64,000 bases of DNA from contig CAZKMA010000020.1 of NCBI GenBank assembly GCA_964553615.1, positions 7,258 to 71,257 on the forward strand, given 5' to 3'. Position 1 is the stretch's first letter. The number at the start of each line of letters is the position of its first letter. Source of the DNA: DATKUC01 sp964553615. Its GTDB lineage: Bacteria > Spirochaetota > Spirochaetia > DSM-27196 > DATKUC01. Positions 44,759-53,319 of this stretch are shown here, in pieces. The notes beneath the pieces were generated by a model. The model had not been told where the DNA came from, ran no database searches, and saw only the letters and a list, made by a program, of their open reading frames with translations. The position numbers and the translations under genes are program-made.

Positions 44759-46023
44759 GTCGGTACTCGGTAGAGTCGGAGGTCGGGCGCCTTCGCCGCG
44801 TAATAATCCACCGGCCGGGACCGGAAGTCGAGTCAATGACTCCGGACGCGGCCGAAGAGCTGCTCTTTAACGACATTGTTCCGGTTACCGTAGTCCGAGC
44901 CGAGCACGATCCGCTTCGCCAGTTTCTCTCTCTTGTTGCCGAAGCTGTGGAGGTGGAGGACCTTGTTGCAGAGGCGTTCGCTGACGATGAGCTGCGTAAC
45001 CGGATAGTGGCGGATGTGTGCGCAGCGGCCGGAGCGAACCACCGCCGTTCCGAGCTTTCAGCTCTTGGCCCGGGCGAACTGGTTCATGCCCTTGTCCGCG
45101 GTCTTGCTCGCCGACGGGATACGCTCGAGCGTTATCTTTCGCCGCTCACGTACGATATTCCGCCGCTTCCCAACCTCTATTTCATGCGAGACGCATCAAT
45201 GATCTATCGTGATCGCGTCATTGCGGGTGCAATGACGCACCAGGTGAGAAGACTGGAGTCACAACTCGTCCGGGCCGCACTTACCTCCGGCCACGGAGAC
45301 GATGAGACGCTGCTTTTCGACGGATCTACATCCCTTGAACCGGGACTCAGACTCGAAGGCGGGGACTTGCTGGTGGTCAGAAGGAACCTGCTCCTGGTGG
45401 GCATTTCCGAGAGGACCAGCGCGAAAGCGGTAGACCGTCTCGCCAACGCCATCCTGTCCACTTTCTCAGAGCCTGTCACCGTTCTTGCGGTTGTACTGCC
45501 CGTTCATCGCGCGACAATCCATCTCGACATGATATTCACCTTTCTGGATACCAATACTGCGCTTGTATTCCCTCCGCTGGTTACCGGACCAAACCGGGCA
45601 ACAGTGGTACGGCTCAAGTTTGCCCCGGGCCGCGATACCATCATTGATGAGCCGTCCTCAATTCTGACCGGGCTCGAGGAAGCGGGTGTTCCGACTTCGA
45701 CTGTCTCCTGCGGTGGTGACGATCTGATTACTCAGCAACGGGAGCAGTGGCTCTCCGGGACCAACGTCTTTGCCTTTGCCCCCGGAAAGGTGCTCGGATA
45801 CGCGTGCAACGTCGGGACTCTGGCGGCGCTGGACCGTGCAGGTTTTACCGTACGGGACGTCGATGTTTTTCTGAATGGCCGGGAGAGCGTGGACGAGCAC
45901 AAGAAGCTTGTCGTGGGGTGTCCCGGTGCCGAACTTGCGCGGGGTGGCGGTGGCGTGCGCTGCATGACCCTTCCGGTAGTTCGGGACGCCCTGCCGGGCG
46001 AGCCCAGGGGTGAGCCCTCTTGA
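44755..46023 (+). CDS. arcA: Arginine deiminase
   Basis: 422 residues. Hydrolyses arginine to citrulline and ammonia. Conserved blocks: PNLYFMRDASM (substrate Asp), HLDMIFTFLD (catalytic His) and RGGGGVRCM with nucleophile C403. Family length is about 410. Neither ornithine carbamoyltransferase (arcB), carbamate kinase (arcC) nor an arginine/ornithine antiporter (arcD) follows, so either the pathway genes are elsewhere or the enzyme serves acid or nitrogen stress. Coupled to the ArsC-like gene. Confidence 0.94.
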   Translation: MSRYSVESEVGRLRRVIIHRPGPEVESMTPDAAEELLFNDIVPVTVVRAEHDPLRQFLSLVAEAVEVEDLVAEAFADDELRNRIVADVCAAAGANHRRSELSALGPGELVHALVRGLARRRDTLERYLSPLTYDIPPLPNLYFMRDASMIYRDRVIAGAMTHQVRRLESQLVRAALTSGHGDDETLLFDGSTSLEPGLRLEGGDLLVVRRNLLLVGISERTSAKAVDRLANAILSTFSEPVTVLAVVLPVHRATIHLDMIFTFLDTNTALVFPPLVTGPNRATVVRLKFAPGRDTIIDEPSSILTGLEEAGVPTSTVSCGGDDLITQQREQWLSGTNVFAFAPGKVLGYACNVGTLAALDRAGFTVRDVDVFLNGRESVDEHKKLVVGCPGAELARGGGGVRCMTLPVVRDALPGEPRGEPS

Positions 46024-46123
46024 GAACGGCTACGGGCGGTTCAGCCTCTTTCTCACCAGAATCCTGGATGGTACTTGCCTCTTACTGGTCGTACTCGTAG
46101 TATGGTCGTCAGGAATTAAACGC

Positions 46124-47188
46124 ATGAGCACAGAGAAAACAAGTGATCTTCACATCCAGTCAATTACGCGTCTCGTGGCGCCAGAGGCACTGAAGGCCGA
46201 GTTTCCCATGACCGAGGTCTGCCGATCGACGGTTCTGTCGAGCCGCAGGACCATAGCAGATATCGTTGCCGGACGCGATCCGCGCATGCTCGCAGTCGTC
46301 GGCCCGTGCAGCATCCACGATCCGGAAGCGGGTCTCGATTACGCGCGCCGGCTGAATGAACTTCGGAAGCGGGTGGAAGAGCAGCTTTTTGTTGTCATGC
46401 GGGTATATTTCGAGAAGCCGCGAACGCGGCTCGGCTGGCGGGGTCTGATACTCGATCCTGCGATGGACGGCAGTCATGACATCCAGGGCGGATTGCGGTT
46501 TGCGCGGAGGATTCTGCTCGCTATTTCCAGCCTGGGGTTGCCGACCGGTTCCGAGATGCTCGATCCCATTGTTCCGCAGTACATCGACGATCTGGTCGCC
46601 TGGGCGTCAATCGGCGCGCGAACCACGGAGTCCCAGACACACCGGGAGATGGCGAGCGGGCTGTCAATGCCGGTCGGATTCAAGAACGGCACGGACGGGA
46701 GCATAGAGACGGCAGTCAACGCCCTCGCGTCGTCCGTCGAGCCGCATAGTTTCATTGGCATCGATCAGGAAGGAAGAACCTGCATCCTGCGGACAACCGG
46801 AAACGAAAGAGGGCACATCATCCTCCGGGGAGGCAAGGATGGACCGAATTATCACGACGAAAGCGTGGAAGATGCAATGGCAATGTTGAAGAATGCGGGC
46901 CTTGGTCAATCGGTCATGATCGACTGCAGCCACGCGAACTCCCGCCGGGACTACGCCCGACAGGAGAAGGTTCTCCAGAGTGTCATCCGCCAGCGTCTCG
47001 AGGGGAACCGGTCACTCATTGGATTCATGCTGGAGAGCAACATCCACGAGGGACGTCAGGCAATCCCGGAGGATCTATCTCAGCTCGAGTATGGTATTTC
47101 AGTTACCGATGCCTGTATTTCGTGGGAAAAGACTGAGGAACTGCTCATGAAGGCGTACGAGTCACTCGTTTCACGAAGGGCGGCCTGA
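46124..47188 (+). CDS. aroG: 3-deoxy-7-phosphoheptulonate synthase, AroG type
   Basis: 354 residues. First step of the shikimate pathway: phosphoenolpyruvate plus erythrose-4-phosphate. Motifs: GPCSIHDPEAGLDYA, RVYFEKPRTRLGWRG, GARTTESQTHREMASG and the metal-binding HANSRRDY. The class I-alpha enzymes are usually inhibited by an aromatic amino acid. Start ATG 46124 with a weak AGGA site; the open frame upstream is rejected. It is a monocistronic gene with a strong terminator. Confidence 0.95.
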   Translation: MSTEKTSDLHIQSITRLVAPEALKAEFPMTEVCRSTVLSSRRTIADIVAGRDPRMLAVVGPCSIHDPEAGLDYARRLNELRKRVEEQLFVVMRVYFEKPRTRLGWRGLILDPAMDGSHDIQGGLRFARRILLAISSLGLPTGSEMLDPIVPQYIDDLVAWASIGARTTESQTHREMASGLSMPVGFKNGTDGSIETAVNALASSVEPHSFIGIDQEGRTCILRTTGNERGHIILRGGKDGPNYHDESVEDAMAMLKNAGLGQSVMIDCSHANSRRDYARQEKVLQSVIRQRLEGNRSLIGFMLESNIHEGRQAIPEDLSQLEYGISVTDACISWEKTEELLMKAYESLVSRRAA

Positions 47189-47194
47189 GGTGCG

Positions 47195-47222
47195 AACCGG
47201 CCTGCCTCCGCAGGCCGGTTTT
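47195..47222 (+). terminator. Terminator after the DAHP synthase gene
   Basis: Perfect 11-bp stem AACCGGCCTGC (47195-47205) / GCAGGCCGGTT (47210-47220) with a 4-nt loop, then T-rich. It may also slow transcription from the opposing gnd gene, though its T-tract on that strand is short. Confidence 0.88.
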
Positions 47223-47227
47223 CGGTG

Positions 47228-48691
47228 TTACGCGTTGTACGTTCCGGCTGAAACATCGCCACCCTTTCCGGTCCAGTTCGTATGGAAGAACTGTCCGCGC
47301 GGCTTGTCGGTACGTTCGTAGGTATGCGCCCCAAAATAGTCGCGCTGTGCCTGCAGGAGATTGGCCGGCAACTGTTCGGATCGGTATCCGTCGTAGAAGG
47401 CGAGACTCGTCGAGAGGGCAGGGACCGGAATGCCAAGGAGTGCCGCGTTGGCGACAACGTTTCGCCACGATCCCTGACACCGTGAAAGGATGCCGCTGAA
47501 GTAGTCGTCCAGCATAAGATTGTGAAGGTCCTCATTCTTGTCGAACGCCTTCTTGATGTCACCGAGGAAGACGCTGCGGATAATGCAGCCTCCGCGCCAC
47601 ATGTTCGCTACTCCACCGTAATTGATCTTCCAGCCGCTTTCTCTGGCCTCCTCACGGATGAGCATGAATCCCTGCGCATAGGAAACAATCTTGCTGGCCA
47701 GCAGGGCCTGGCGGATATCCTCTATGAAGGCCGCTTTGTCGCCGCTGAACTTGCTGGATGGTCCGGTGAGTGTCCTGGATGCGATTTTCCGTTCATCCTT
47801 CAATGCAGAGAGGCAGCGTGCGAATACCGCTTCGACAATGAGGGTAACCGGAATTCCCATGTCGAGCGCGTTTATTCCCGTCCATTTGCCGGTGCCTTTC
47901 TGCCCGGCACTGTCGAGAATTTTCTCCACCAGCGGCGTGCCGTCGCTGTCTTTGAAAGCCAGAATGTCCGTGGTTATCTCGATGAGATAGCTGTCAAGCT
48001 CTCCCTTGTTCCATTCAGAGAATACCGCGTGCATCTCGTCGTGGCTCATACCGAGTCCAACCTTCATGAGATAGTACGCCTCGCTGATGAGCTGCATGTC
48101 GCCATACTCGATACCATTGTGCACCATCTTCACATGGTGGCCGGCGCCGTCCTGTCCGACCCAATCGCAGCATGGTTCTCCATTCCCGGTTTTTGCCGAA
48201 ACGTCTTGAAAAAGTTTCTTCACCAGAGGCCAGGCCTTCGGGTTTCCACCCGGCATGATCGACGGACCATTGCGTGCTCCTTCCTCTCCACCGGAGATGC
48301 CGGTGCCGATGTAAAGCACCTCTTTTTCGGCCAGCATTCTGGTCCGTCGCGTGGTATCCGGGAAATGGCTGTTGCCGCCGTCTATGATGAGGTCACCCGG
48401 TTCGAGGTGTGGAAGGACCTGATCGATGAAATCGTCAACGACTGTTCCGGCTTTTACCATGAGCATGACTTTCCGTGGTCTCTTGAGAGATTTGACGAGG
48501 TCCTCGATGCTGTATGTCGGTACAATGCTCGCGCCCTTTCCGGGTCCTTCCGCGAACTCCGTTATCTTTTCCTTCGTGCGATTGTACACCGCAACGGTGT
48601 AACCGTGGTCGCACATGTTCAGGACCAGGTTCTGCCCCATGACTGCCAGGCCAATCAGCCCGATGTCGGCAGTTTCTCGTGAATCAGCCAT
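47228..48691 (-). CDS. gnd: 6-phosphogluconate dehydrogenase (decarboxylating)
   Basis: 487 residues, long GndA-type. Oxidises 6-phosphogluconate to ribulose-5-phosphate. N-terminal Rossmann GLAVMGQNLVLNMCDHGY, the substrate motif GISGGEEGARNGPSIMPGG and the catalytic Lys region GAGHHVKMVHNGIEYGDMQ. ATG 48691 has GGAG upstream. It lies 16 bp downstream of the LarA-like gene on the same strand, so it is probably cotranscribed; this is the basis of the gluconate-shunt proposal. Confidence 0.96.
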   Translation of the reverse strand: MADSRETADIGLIGLAVMGQNLVLNMCDHGYTVAVYNRTKEKITEFAEGPGKGASIVPTYSIEDLVKSLKRPRKVMLMVKAGTVVDDFIDQVLPHLEPGDLIIDGGNSHFPDTTRRTRMLAEKEVLYIGTGISGGEEGARNGPSIMPGGNPKAWPLVKKLFQDVSAKTGNGEPCCDWVGQDGAGHHVKMVHNGIEYGDMQLISEAYYLMKVGLGMSHDEMHAVFSEWNKGELDSYLIEITTDILAFKDSDGTPLVEKILDSAGQKGTGKWTGINALDMGIPVTLIVEAVFARCLSALKDERKIASRTLTGPSSKFSGDKAAFIEDIRQALLASKIVSYAQGFMLIREEARESGWKINYGGVANMWRGGCIIRSVFLGDIKKAFDKNEDLHNLMLDDYFSGILSRCQGSWRNVVANAALLGIPVPALSTSLAFYDGYRSEQLPANLLQAQRDYFGAHTYERTDKPRGQFFHTNWTGKGGDVSAGTYNA

Positions 48692-48707
48692 ACAATTCTC
48701 CTTCGAT

Positions 48708-49982
48708 TTAGTCTTCGAAACGATTCCGGTGGGCCCACAGCCCTACGGCAGGGTTCGATATGAAGAACACTGTTTCTCCGTCCGGCATCTTCTGATAACC
48801 GTCTTTCATCTTTGTCGGATCGTACTTCCGGACCATTTCCGAGTAATCGGCGTAGCCGTAGTTGACCCCTTCAATCTCTTCCCGGCTCAGGTGACCCGGA
48901 CAGTAGGTAACCCGGAATCGATCTTCGGAAGATCCGTGGATCAAATGCGCCGCGGCGCTCAGATTCTCCTGGAGCTCCAGGTTTTCATTCGTCTGTTCGA
49001 GTACCTTCGGCGTTCCCACGTATCCGTACTTGCGGATGAGCCGGTCAATGAGCTCGTCTTCACCGAAGTGCCGGATGCCGGGCGCGAGTACCACGAGCTC
49101 GCCGCCGTCCGCTATTGCCATTCGCGTCCGATAGATCGCCTTGTTCCCGAGCCAGGTGCTCTTGAACTCTTCCGGGTCGAGATACACCACCACCTTTTCC
49201 AGTGGTTCCTCGACCATTGTGAAGTTCACTTCAAGCGACAGCCGTGATGCGGCAAGGAAACACTCTTCATCGTCACCGACGAACAACCCCTTCAGCGCAA
49301 GAGATCCGTCGTCTTCCCGGCCGACCACGGTCAGAACGTAGACTATCGGCAGTTCCGCCGTGAAATTCTGGGATGCATAGTTCAGTATGGCGCGGACAGG
49401 AGTATTGGCCCTTCCCATCATCCGTTCCATCCCGAACACCGCGCCGAGAAAATGACTCTTGTTGATGCCTTCCTTTCCGCCGGTGCCGACAAAGATATTC
49501 TTGTTGTAATTTGCCATGCCGACCACTTCGTGCGGCACAACCTGTCCGATGGAAAGGATGAGGTCGTGTCCGCCGTGCTTCAGCAGTCGGTTTATCTGAG
49601 CCGGCCACGGGAAGTCCAGCTTGCCTTCGGATACCGACTTGATTTGCGCAGCGGGCACCGTGCCCACCGTCACAATGTCGTTACGCCAGTCGTGTGCACG
49701 GAAGAGTCGCCGTGGGGTCTTCCCGTACATGCGGGAGATCTCGCCGTCGGTCATGGGAACGTGCGTACCGATTGCAGGCATGATGTCGGTGAGTGCCTCG
49801 CCGTAGTGCTCCCAGATCTGCTCGGTGAGCCTGCCGGCACCGGAATGCAGCCGGGTTATGTCGGGAGGCAGGGCAAGAATTCGTTTTCTCGGGCCAAGAG
49901 CCGAAAGCGCCTCGAGGAGCCCTGTCCGTACCTGCTCATCGGTCAGAGAACCGTTCCTGTCTCCCTTCGCATAATACATCAC
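48708..49982 (-). CDS. LarA-family (nickel-pincer) epimerase, possible mannonate/gluconate epimerase
   Basis: 424 residues. Belongs to the lactate racemase family (Lar_N). Residues needed for the nickel-pincer nucleotide and catalysis are all present with LarA spacing: DITR (41-44), H74 in GTHVPMT, H151 in VVPHE, K161 ten residues later (the cofactor attachment lysine) and H177 (nickel ligand). Start GTG 49982 or ATG 49979, with GGGGAGG upstream. LarB/C/E cofactor genes are not in the window. Divergent from the hexuronate operon and upstream of gnd, so a C2-epimerase of sugar acids is the best guess. Confidence 0.85.
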   Translation of the reverse strand: MMYYAKGDRNGSLTDEQVRTGLLEALSALGPRKRILALPPDITRLHSGAGRLTEQIWEHYGEALTDIMPAIGTHVPMTDGEISRMYGKTPRRLFRAHDWRNDIVTVGTVPAAQIKSVSEGKLDFPWPAQINRLLKHGGHDLILSIGQVVPHEVVGMANYNKNIFVGTGGKEGINKSHFLGAVFGMERMMGRANTPVRAILNYASQNFTAELPIVYVLTVVGREDDGSLALKGLFVGDDEECFLAASRLSLEVNFTMVEEPLEKVVVYLDPEEFKSTWLGNKAIYRTRMAIADGGELVVLAPGIRHFGEDELIDRLIRKYGYVGTPKVLEQTNENLELQENLSAAAHLIHGSSEDRFRVTYCPGHLSREEIEGVNYGYADYSEMVRKYDPTKMKDGYQKMPDGETVFFISNPAVGLWAHRNRFED

Positions 49983-50065
49983 CTCGCTGCCTCCCCTGTC
50001 GCTATATGTGAAAAATCGTGATCAGTCGACCATACTGTCAACTGTTCGGACGTGGTTTCAGAATC

Positions 50066-50090
50066 TTTCGTTTTCTAATGCTTTACGAAA
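50066..50090. promoter_or_regulatory. Possible operator between the LarA-like and DeoR genes
   Basis: Inverted repeat TTTCGT (50066-50071) and ACGAAA (50085-50090) with a 13-bp spacer in the 267-bp divergent region. No second copy was seen, so this is tentative. Confidence 0.3.
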
Positions 50091-50179
50091 ATCGAGAAGC
50101 AATTCTGGAATATCACGGAAGGCGCTGAAGAGTCAACGTGCCGCAAAATAGTCGCGGGGGACGCATTTCCGAATCCGTG

Positions 50180-50209
50180 TTGACACCGGCTGAACTTGCG
50201 GAATATGCT
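50180..50209 (+). promoter_or_regulatory. Promoter of the hexuronate operon
   Basis: Perfect TTGACA (50180-50185), 18-bp spacer, TATGCT (50204-50209). Expected start near 50216, 34 nt before the regulator ATG at 50250. Confidence 0.65.
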
Positions 50210-50249
50210 GAAAATCAAAAGAGTTCGAAACCCGCAACAGTCAAATGTC

Positions 50250-51032
50250 ATGCAGAACGAGCGACACAGAGAAATCATGCGAATCATCTCACTGCGCAAG
50301 CGCGTGACCGTCGGTGAGCTTACCGGACGGTTGAATGTGTCGGAGGTTACGATTCGCAAGGATCTCTCGTTGCTCGAAGAGATGGGATATCTGGCGCGCA
50401 GCCGCGGAGGCGCGCTGCTAGCCGAAGACTGGGAGCATCATCGGTCGCTCGGTCTGCGGCGCAGCGACCATCCGCTGGAAAAGGATGGAGTTGCCCGAAA
50501 GGCGCTGGAACTGGTCCACGAAGGGGATACAATTTACCTGGATGCCGGGTCGAGCTGTGCTCTGTTTGCCACGAAGCTTGTCGGGATGAGTCTTCGGGTG
50601 GTGACCAATTCGATCGACGTAGTGCTCGCGCTCGGAGACGCGCCGGGAATTGCACTGCACTGTGTGGGGGGCAACTACCGCAAGGAGGCGGGGAGTTTTA
50701 TCGGACCGGTCGCGGAGGAGAATCTGAAGCTCTTCAATATTGGAACCGCGTTTCTCGGTACCACGGGGTTTTCCCGGGAGGGTGATTTCTCCTCGCAGAA
50801 TTTGATCGAGGCACAGCTGAAGAAGATGGTGGTGAAGCGCGCCGAGCGAACCGTCATCCTGACGGACCGCAGCAAGCTTGGCGCGCAGGCATTTGCGGTT
50901 TTTGCACGCGCCGGCGATATCGATGTACTGGTAATGGACAATTCCGCCGACCTTCCCGATCTTTCGGGACTGCGCGCGGAGGTCATTCTTGTTGAACCGC
51001 CGACCGATGCCGGAACGGCGGAGAATGAATAG
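50250..51032 (+). CDS. DeoR-family transcriptional regulator
   Basis: 260 residues. N-terminal DeoR helix-turn-helix (RHREIMRIISLRKRVTVGELTGRLNVSEVTIRKDLSLLEEMGYLARSRGG region) and the sugar-phosphate-isomerase-like sensor domain with GDTIYLDAGSS. Such regulators usually bind a phosphorylated sugar. ATG 50250 is chosen because transcription starts near 50216; the frame is open upstream. First gene of the hexuronate operon and divergent from the LarA-like gene, so it probably controls both. A long spacing of 29 bp leads to the next gene. Confidence 0.9.
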   Translation: MQNERHREIMRIISLRKRVTVGELTGRLNVSEVTIRKDLSLLEEMGYLARSRGGALLAEDWEHHRSLGLRRSDHPLEKDGVARKALELVHEGDTIYLDAGSSCALFATKLVGMSLRVVTNSIDVVLALGDAPGIALHCVGGNYRKEAGSFIGPVAEENLKLFNIGTAFLGTTGFSREGDFSSQNLIEAQLKKMVVKRAERTVILTDRSKLGAQAFAVFARAGDIDVLVMDNSADLPDLSGLRAEVILVEPPTDAGTAENE

Positions 51033-51061
51033 AGTTCTGGACACAGTCCGAGGAGGATCGA

Positions 51062-51880
51062 GTGAGCTTTGTTGAAGATACATTTCGTCTGGACAATGTA
51101 GTTGCCGTGGTTACGGGGGGAGCCGGCGTCATTCCTGGTGCAATGGCGGAGGCGCTCGTCCGATCGGGCGCAACGGTGGCAATCTGGGGCCGTGGCACCG
51201 GCCACCCGGTCGCCGACGCGGTGAAGGCGCTGGCGGAGAAGACCGGACGTGCCGAAGCGGTTGTTGGAATTACCGTGGACACGGGAACCGAATCTGCGGT
51301 GCAGGCAGCCCTCGAAGAGACAGTGCAGAAGGTCGGCGCGCCGAACCTGCTCGTAAACGGAGTCGGTGGCAACAAGGGGAAGGCGCCGTTTCCGGAGCTG
51401 GATCTCAAGACGTTCGGGGAGGTCCTCGACCTCAACATCATGGCGGGACTGGTCATTCCGACGAAGGTGTTTGCCGGCTTCTGGATGGGAAAGAAGATGC
51501 AGGCATCGATCATCAACATTGCGTCCATGACTTCCTACATTCCGCTTTCGGGAGTCCCGGCCTATGGTGCTTCGAAATCGGCCGTATTGAATCTGACCAT
51601 GGCGACTGCGGCCGAGTTTGCTCCGCACGGCATTCGCGTAAACGGGATCGCTCCGGGGTTTTTTATCGGGCATCAGAACAGGGCGTTGCTGATAAAGAAC
51701 AATGAGACCGGAGAACTTACCGACCGGGGAAAGGCGGTCATTTCCCACACGCCGTTCGCGCGCTTCGGCAACTTTGAGGATCTTCACGGTGTGACAGTAT
51801 TTCTGGCATCAAAGGCCTCCTCATTCATCACCGGGGTAACCATACCGGTTGACGGTGGGTATCTGGTCCACAACATTTAG
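51062..51880 (+). CDS. uxuB: D-mannonate oxidoreductase (fructuronate reductase), SDR type
   Basis: 272 residues. SDR with cofactor loop TGGAGVIPG, S155, Y168 and K172 (YGASK), and the C-terminal FITGVTIPVDGGYL typical of the Bacillus-type UxuB. Reduces fructuronate to D-mannonate with NADH. The assignment rests on the pattern plus the adjacent uxaC and uxaE. GTG start with GGAGG 5 nt upstream. Confidence 0.88.
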   Translation: MSFVEDTFRLDNVVAVVTGGAGVIPGAMAEALVRSGATVAIWGRGTGHPVADAVKALAEKTGRAEAVVGITVDTGTESAVQAALEETVQKVGAPNLLVNGVGGNKGKAPFPELDLKTFGEVLDLNIMAGLVIPTKVFAGFWMGKKMQASIINIASMTSYIPLSGVPAYGASKSAVLNLTMATAAEFAPHGIRVNGIAPGFFIGHQNRALLIKNNETGELTDRGKAVISHTPFARFGNFEDLHGVTVFLASKASSFITGVTIPVDGGYLVHNI

Positions 51881-51897
51881 TTCAGGAGGAGAACGAA

Positions 51898-53319
51898 ATG
51901 AAGACATTTATGAATGAAGACGACTTTCTGCTCGACACTCCGACTGCGAAGCGGCTCTACCACGATCATGCGAAAGGAATGCCGATATTCGACTTTCACT
52001 GTCATCTGCCGCCGGAGCAGATTGCGAGCGACTATCGGTTTTCGAACATCACGGACGCCTGGCTGCGCGGGGACCACTACAAGTGGCGCGCCTTGAGAAC
52101 CAACGGAGTGTCCGAGGATCGGATAACCGGATCTGCCTCCGACCGGGACAAGTTTCAGGCGTGGGCCGAAACCGTACCCGATACAATTGGAAATCCGCTC
52201 TATCACTGGACACACCTCGAACTGGACCGATATTTCGGAATACGCGGGACTCTCCTGGATGGAAGTTCGGCGGAAAAAATCTGGGAAATGACGAACGAGA
52301 AACTCGCCTCCGACGGATTCACCGCACGCGGCATGATGTCCCGGATGAACGTGAAAGTGGTCTGTACAACCGACGATCCGATTGACACTCTTGATCATCA
52401 CCGCACCATTGCGTCCGATCCGTCTTTCGGGGTCAAGGTTCTCCCTGCTTTCAGGCCGGACAAGGCGATGGCCGTGGAGAATTTCAGGAGCTTCAACGAA
52501 TATCTGGGCAAGCTCGAAGCCGCATCCAATGTCTCGATCAGTTCGTGGAAGACCTACCGTGACGCGCTGCGAAAACGGATTGACTACTTTCACCAGATGG
52601 GTGCGCGAATTTCGGATCATGCACTTGTTGCGCCCGTCGCCGAGCCGCATACCGATGGCGATATTGATCGCATATTCGCAGCGCTTCGGGGCGACAAGGC
52701 AATAGGTGAGACCGAAATAAGACAGTTCCGAACGGCGGCCCTTCTATTTCTGGGCCGGGAGTACCATGCGCGTGGATGGACTTTCCAAATGCATATCGGT
52801 GCCCTGCGGAACGCCAGCACGCGCGCATATAAGCGGCTTGGACCCGATACCGGCTTCGACTCCATGGGAGACTCTTCCTACGCGGCACCGCTCGCGAGCT
52901 TTCTTGACATGCTGGACTCGACAGATGAGCTTCCGCGAACGATACTATATGTACTGAACCCGTCGGACAATGATATGATGGCGACCATGATTGGGAACTT
53001 CCAGGACGGAAAGATACCCGGAAAGGTTCAGTTCGGGTCCGGCTGGTGGTTCAACGACCAAAAGGACGGCATGGAACGGCAGATGACTGCGCTTGCAAAC
53101 ATGGGGCTCCTGAGTCGGTTCGTAGGCATGATTACCGATTCGCGGAGTTTCCTCTCGTATCCGCGGCACGAGTACTTCCGACGCACACTCTGTAATATGG
53201 TCGGTGGTTGGGTCGAAAGGGGCGAGGCACCCAACGACATGGGGCTGTTATCGCGATTCGTGAAGGGCATCTGTTACTCCAATGCGGTTCAATACTTCGG
53301 TATTGAGGTGGGATCATGA
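51898..53319 (+). CDS. uxaC: Uronate isomerase
   Basis: 473 residues, amidohydrolase-fold isomerase converting D-glucuronate to fructuronate and D-galacturonate to tagaturonate. Metal ligands in IFDFHCHL (H34, H36); the family segment DAWLRGDHYKWRALRTNGV is intact. A GGAGG site precedes the ATG. It overlaps the next gene by ATGA. Confidence 0.97.
   Translation: MKTFMNEDDFLLDTPTAKRLYHDHAKGMPIFDFHCHLPPEQIASDYRFSNITDAWLRGDHYKWRALRTNGVSEDRITGSASDRDKFQAWAETVPDTIGNPLYHWTHLELDRYFGIRGTLLDGSSAEKIWEMTNEKLASDGFTARGMMSRMNVKVVCTTDDPIDTLDHHRTIASDPSFGVKVLPAFRPDKAMAVENFRSFNEYLGKLEAASNVSISSWKTYRDALRKRIDYFHQMGARISDHALVAPVAEPHTDGDIDRIFAALRGDKAIGETEIRQFRTAALLFLGREYHARGWTFQMHIGALRNASTRAYKRLGPDTGFDSMGDSSYAAPLASFLDMLDSTDELPRTILYVLNPSDNDMMATMIGNFQDGKIPGKVQFGSGWWFNDQKDGMERQMTALANMGLLSRFVGMITDSRSFLSYPRHEYFRRTLCNMVGGWVERGEAPNDMGLLSRFVKGICYSNAVQYFGIEVGS

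Noticed and set aside
49983..50040. TTGACA on the minus strand upstream of the LarA-like gene as its -35 box
   Set aside because: No convincing -10 at 16-18 bp; the nearest AT-rich hexamer is about 29 bp away.
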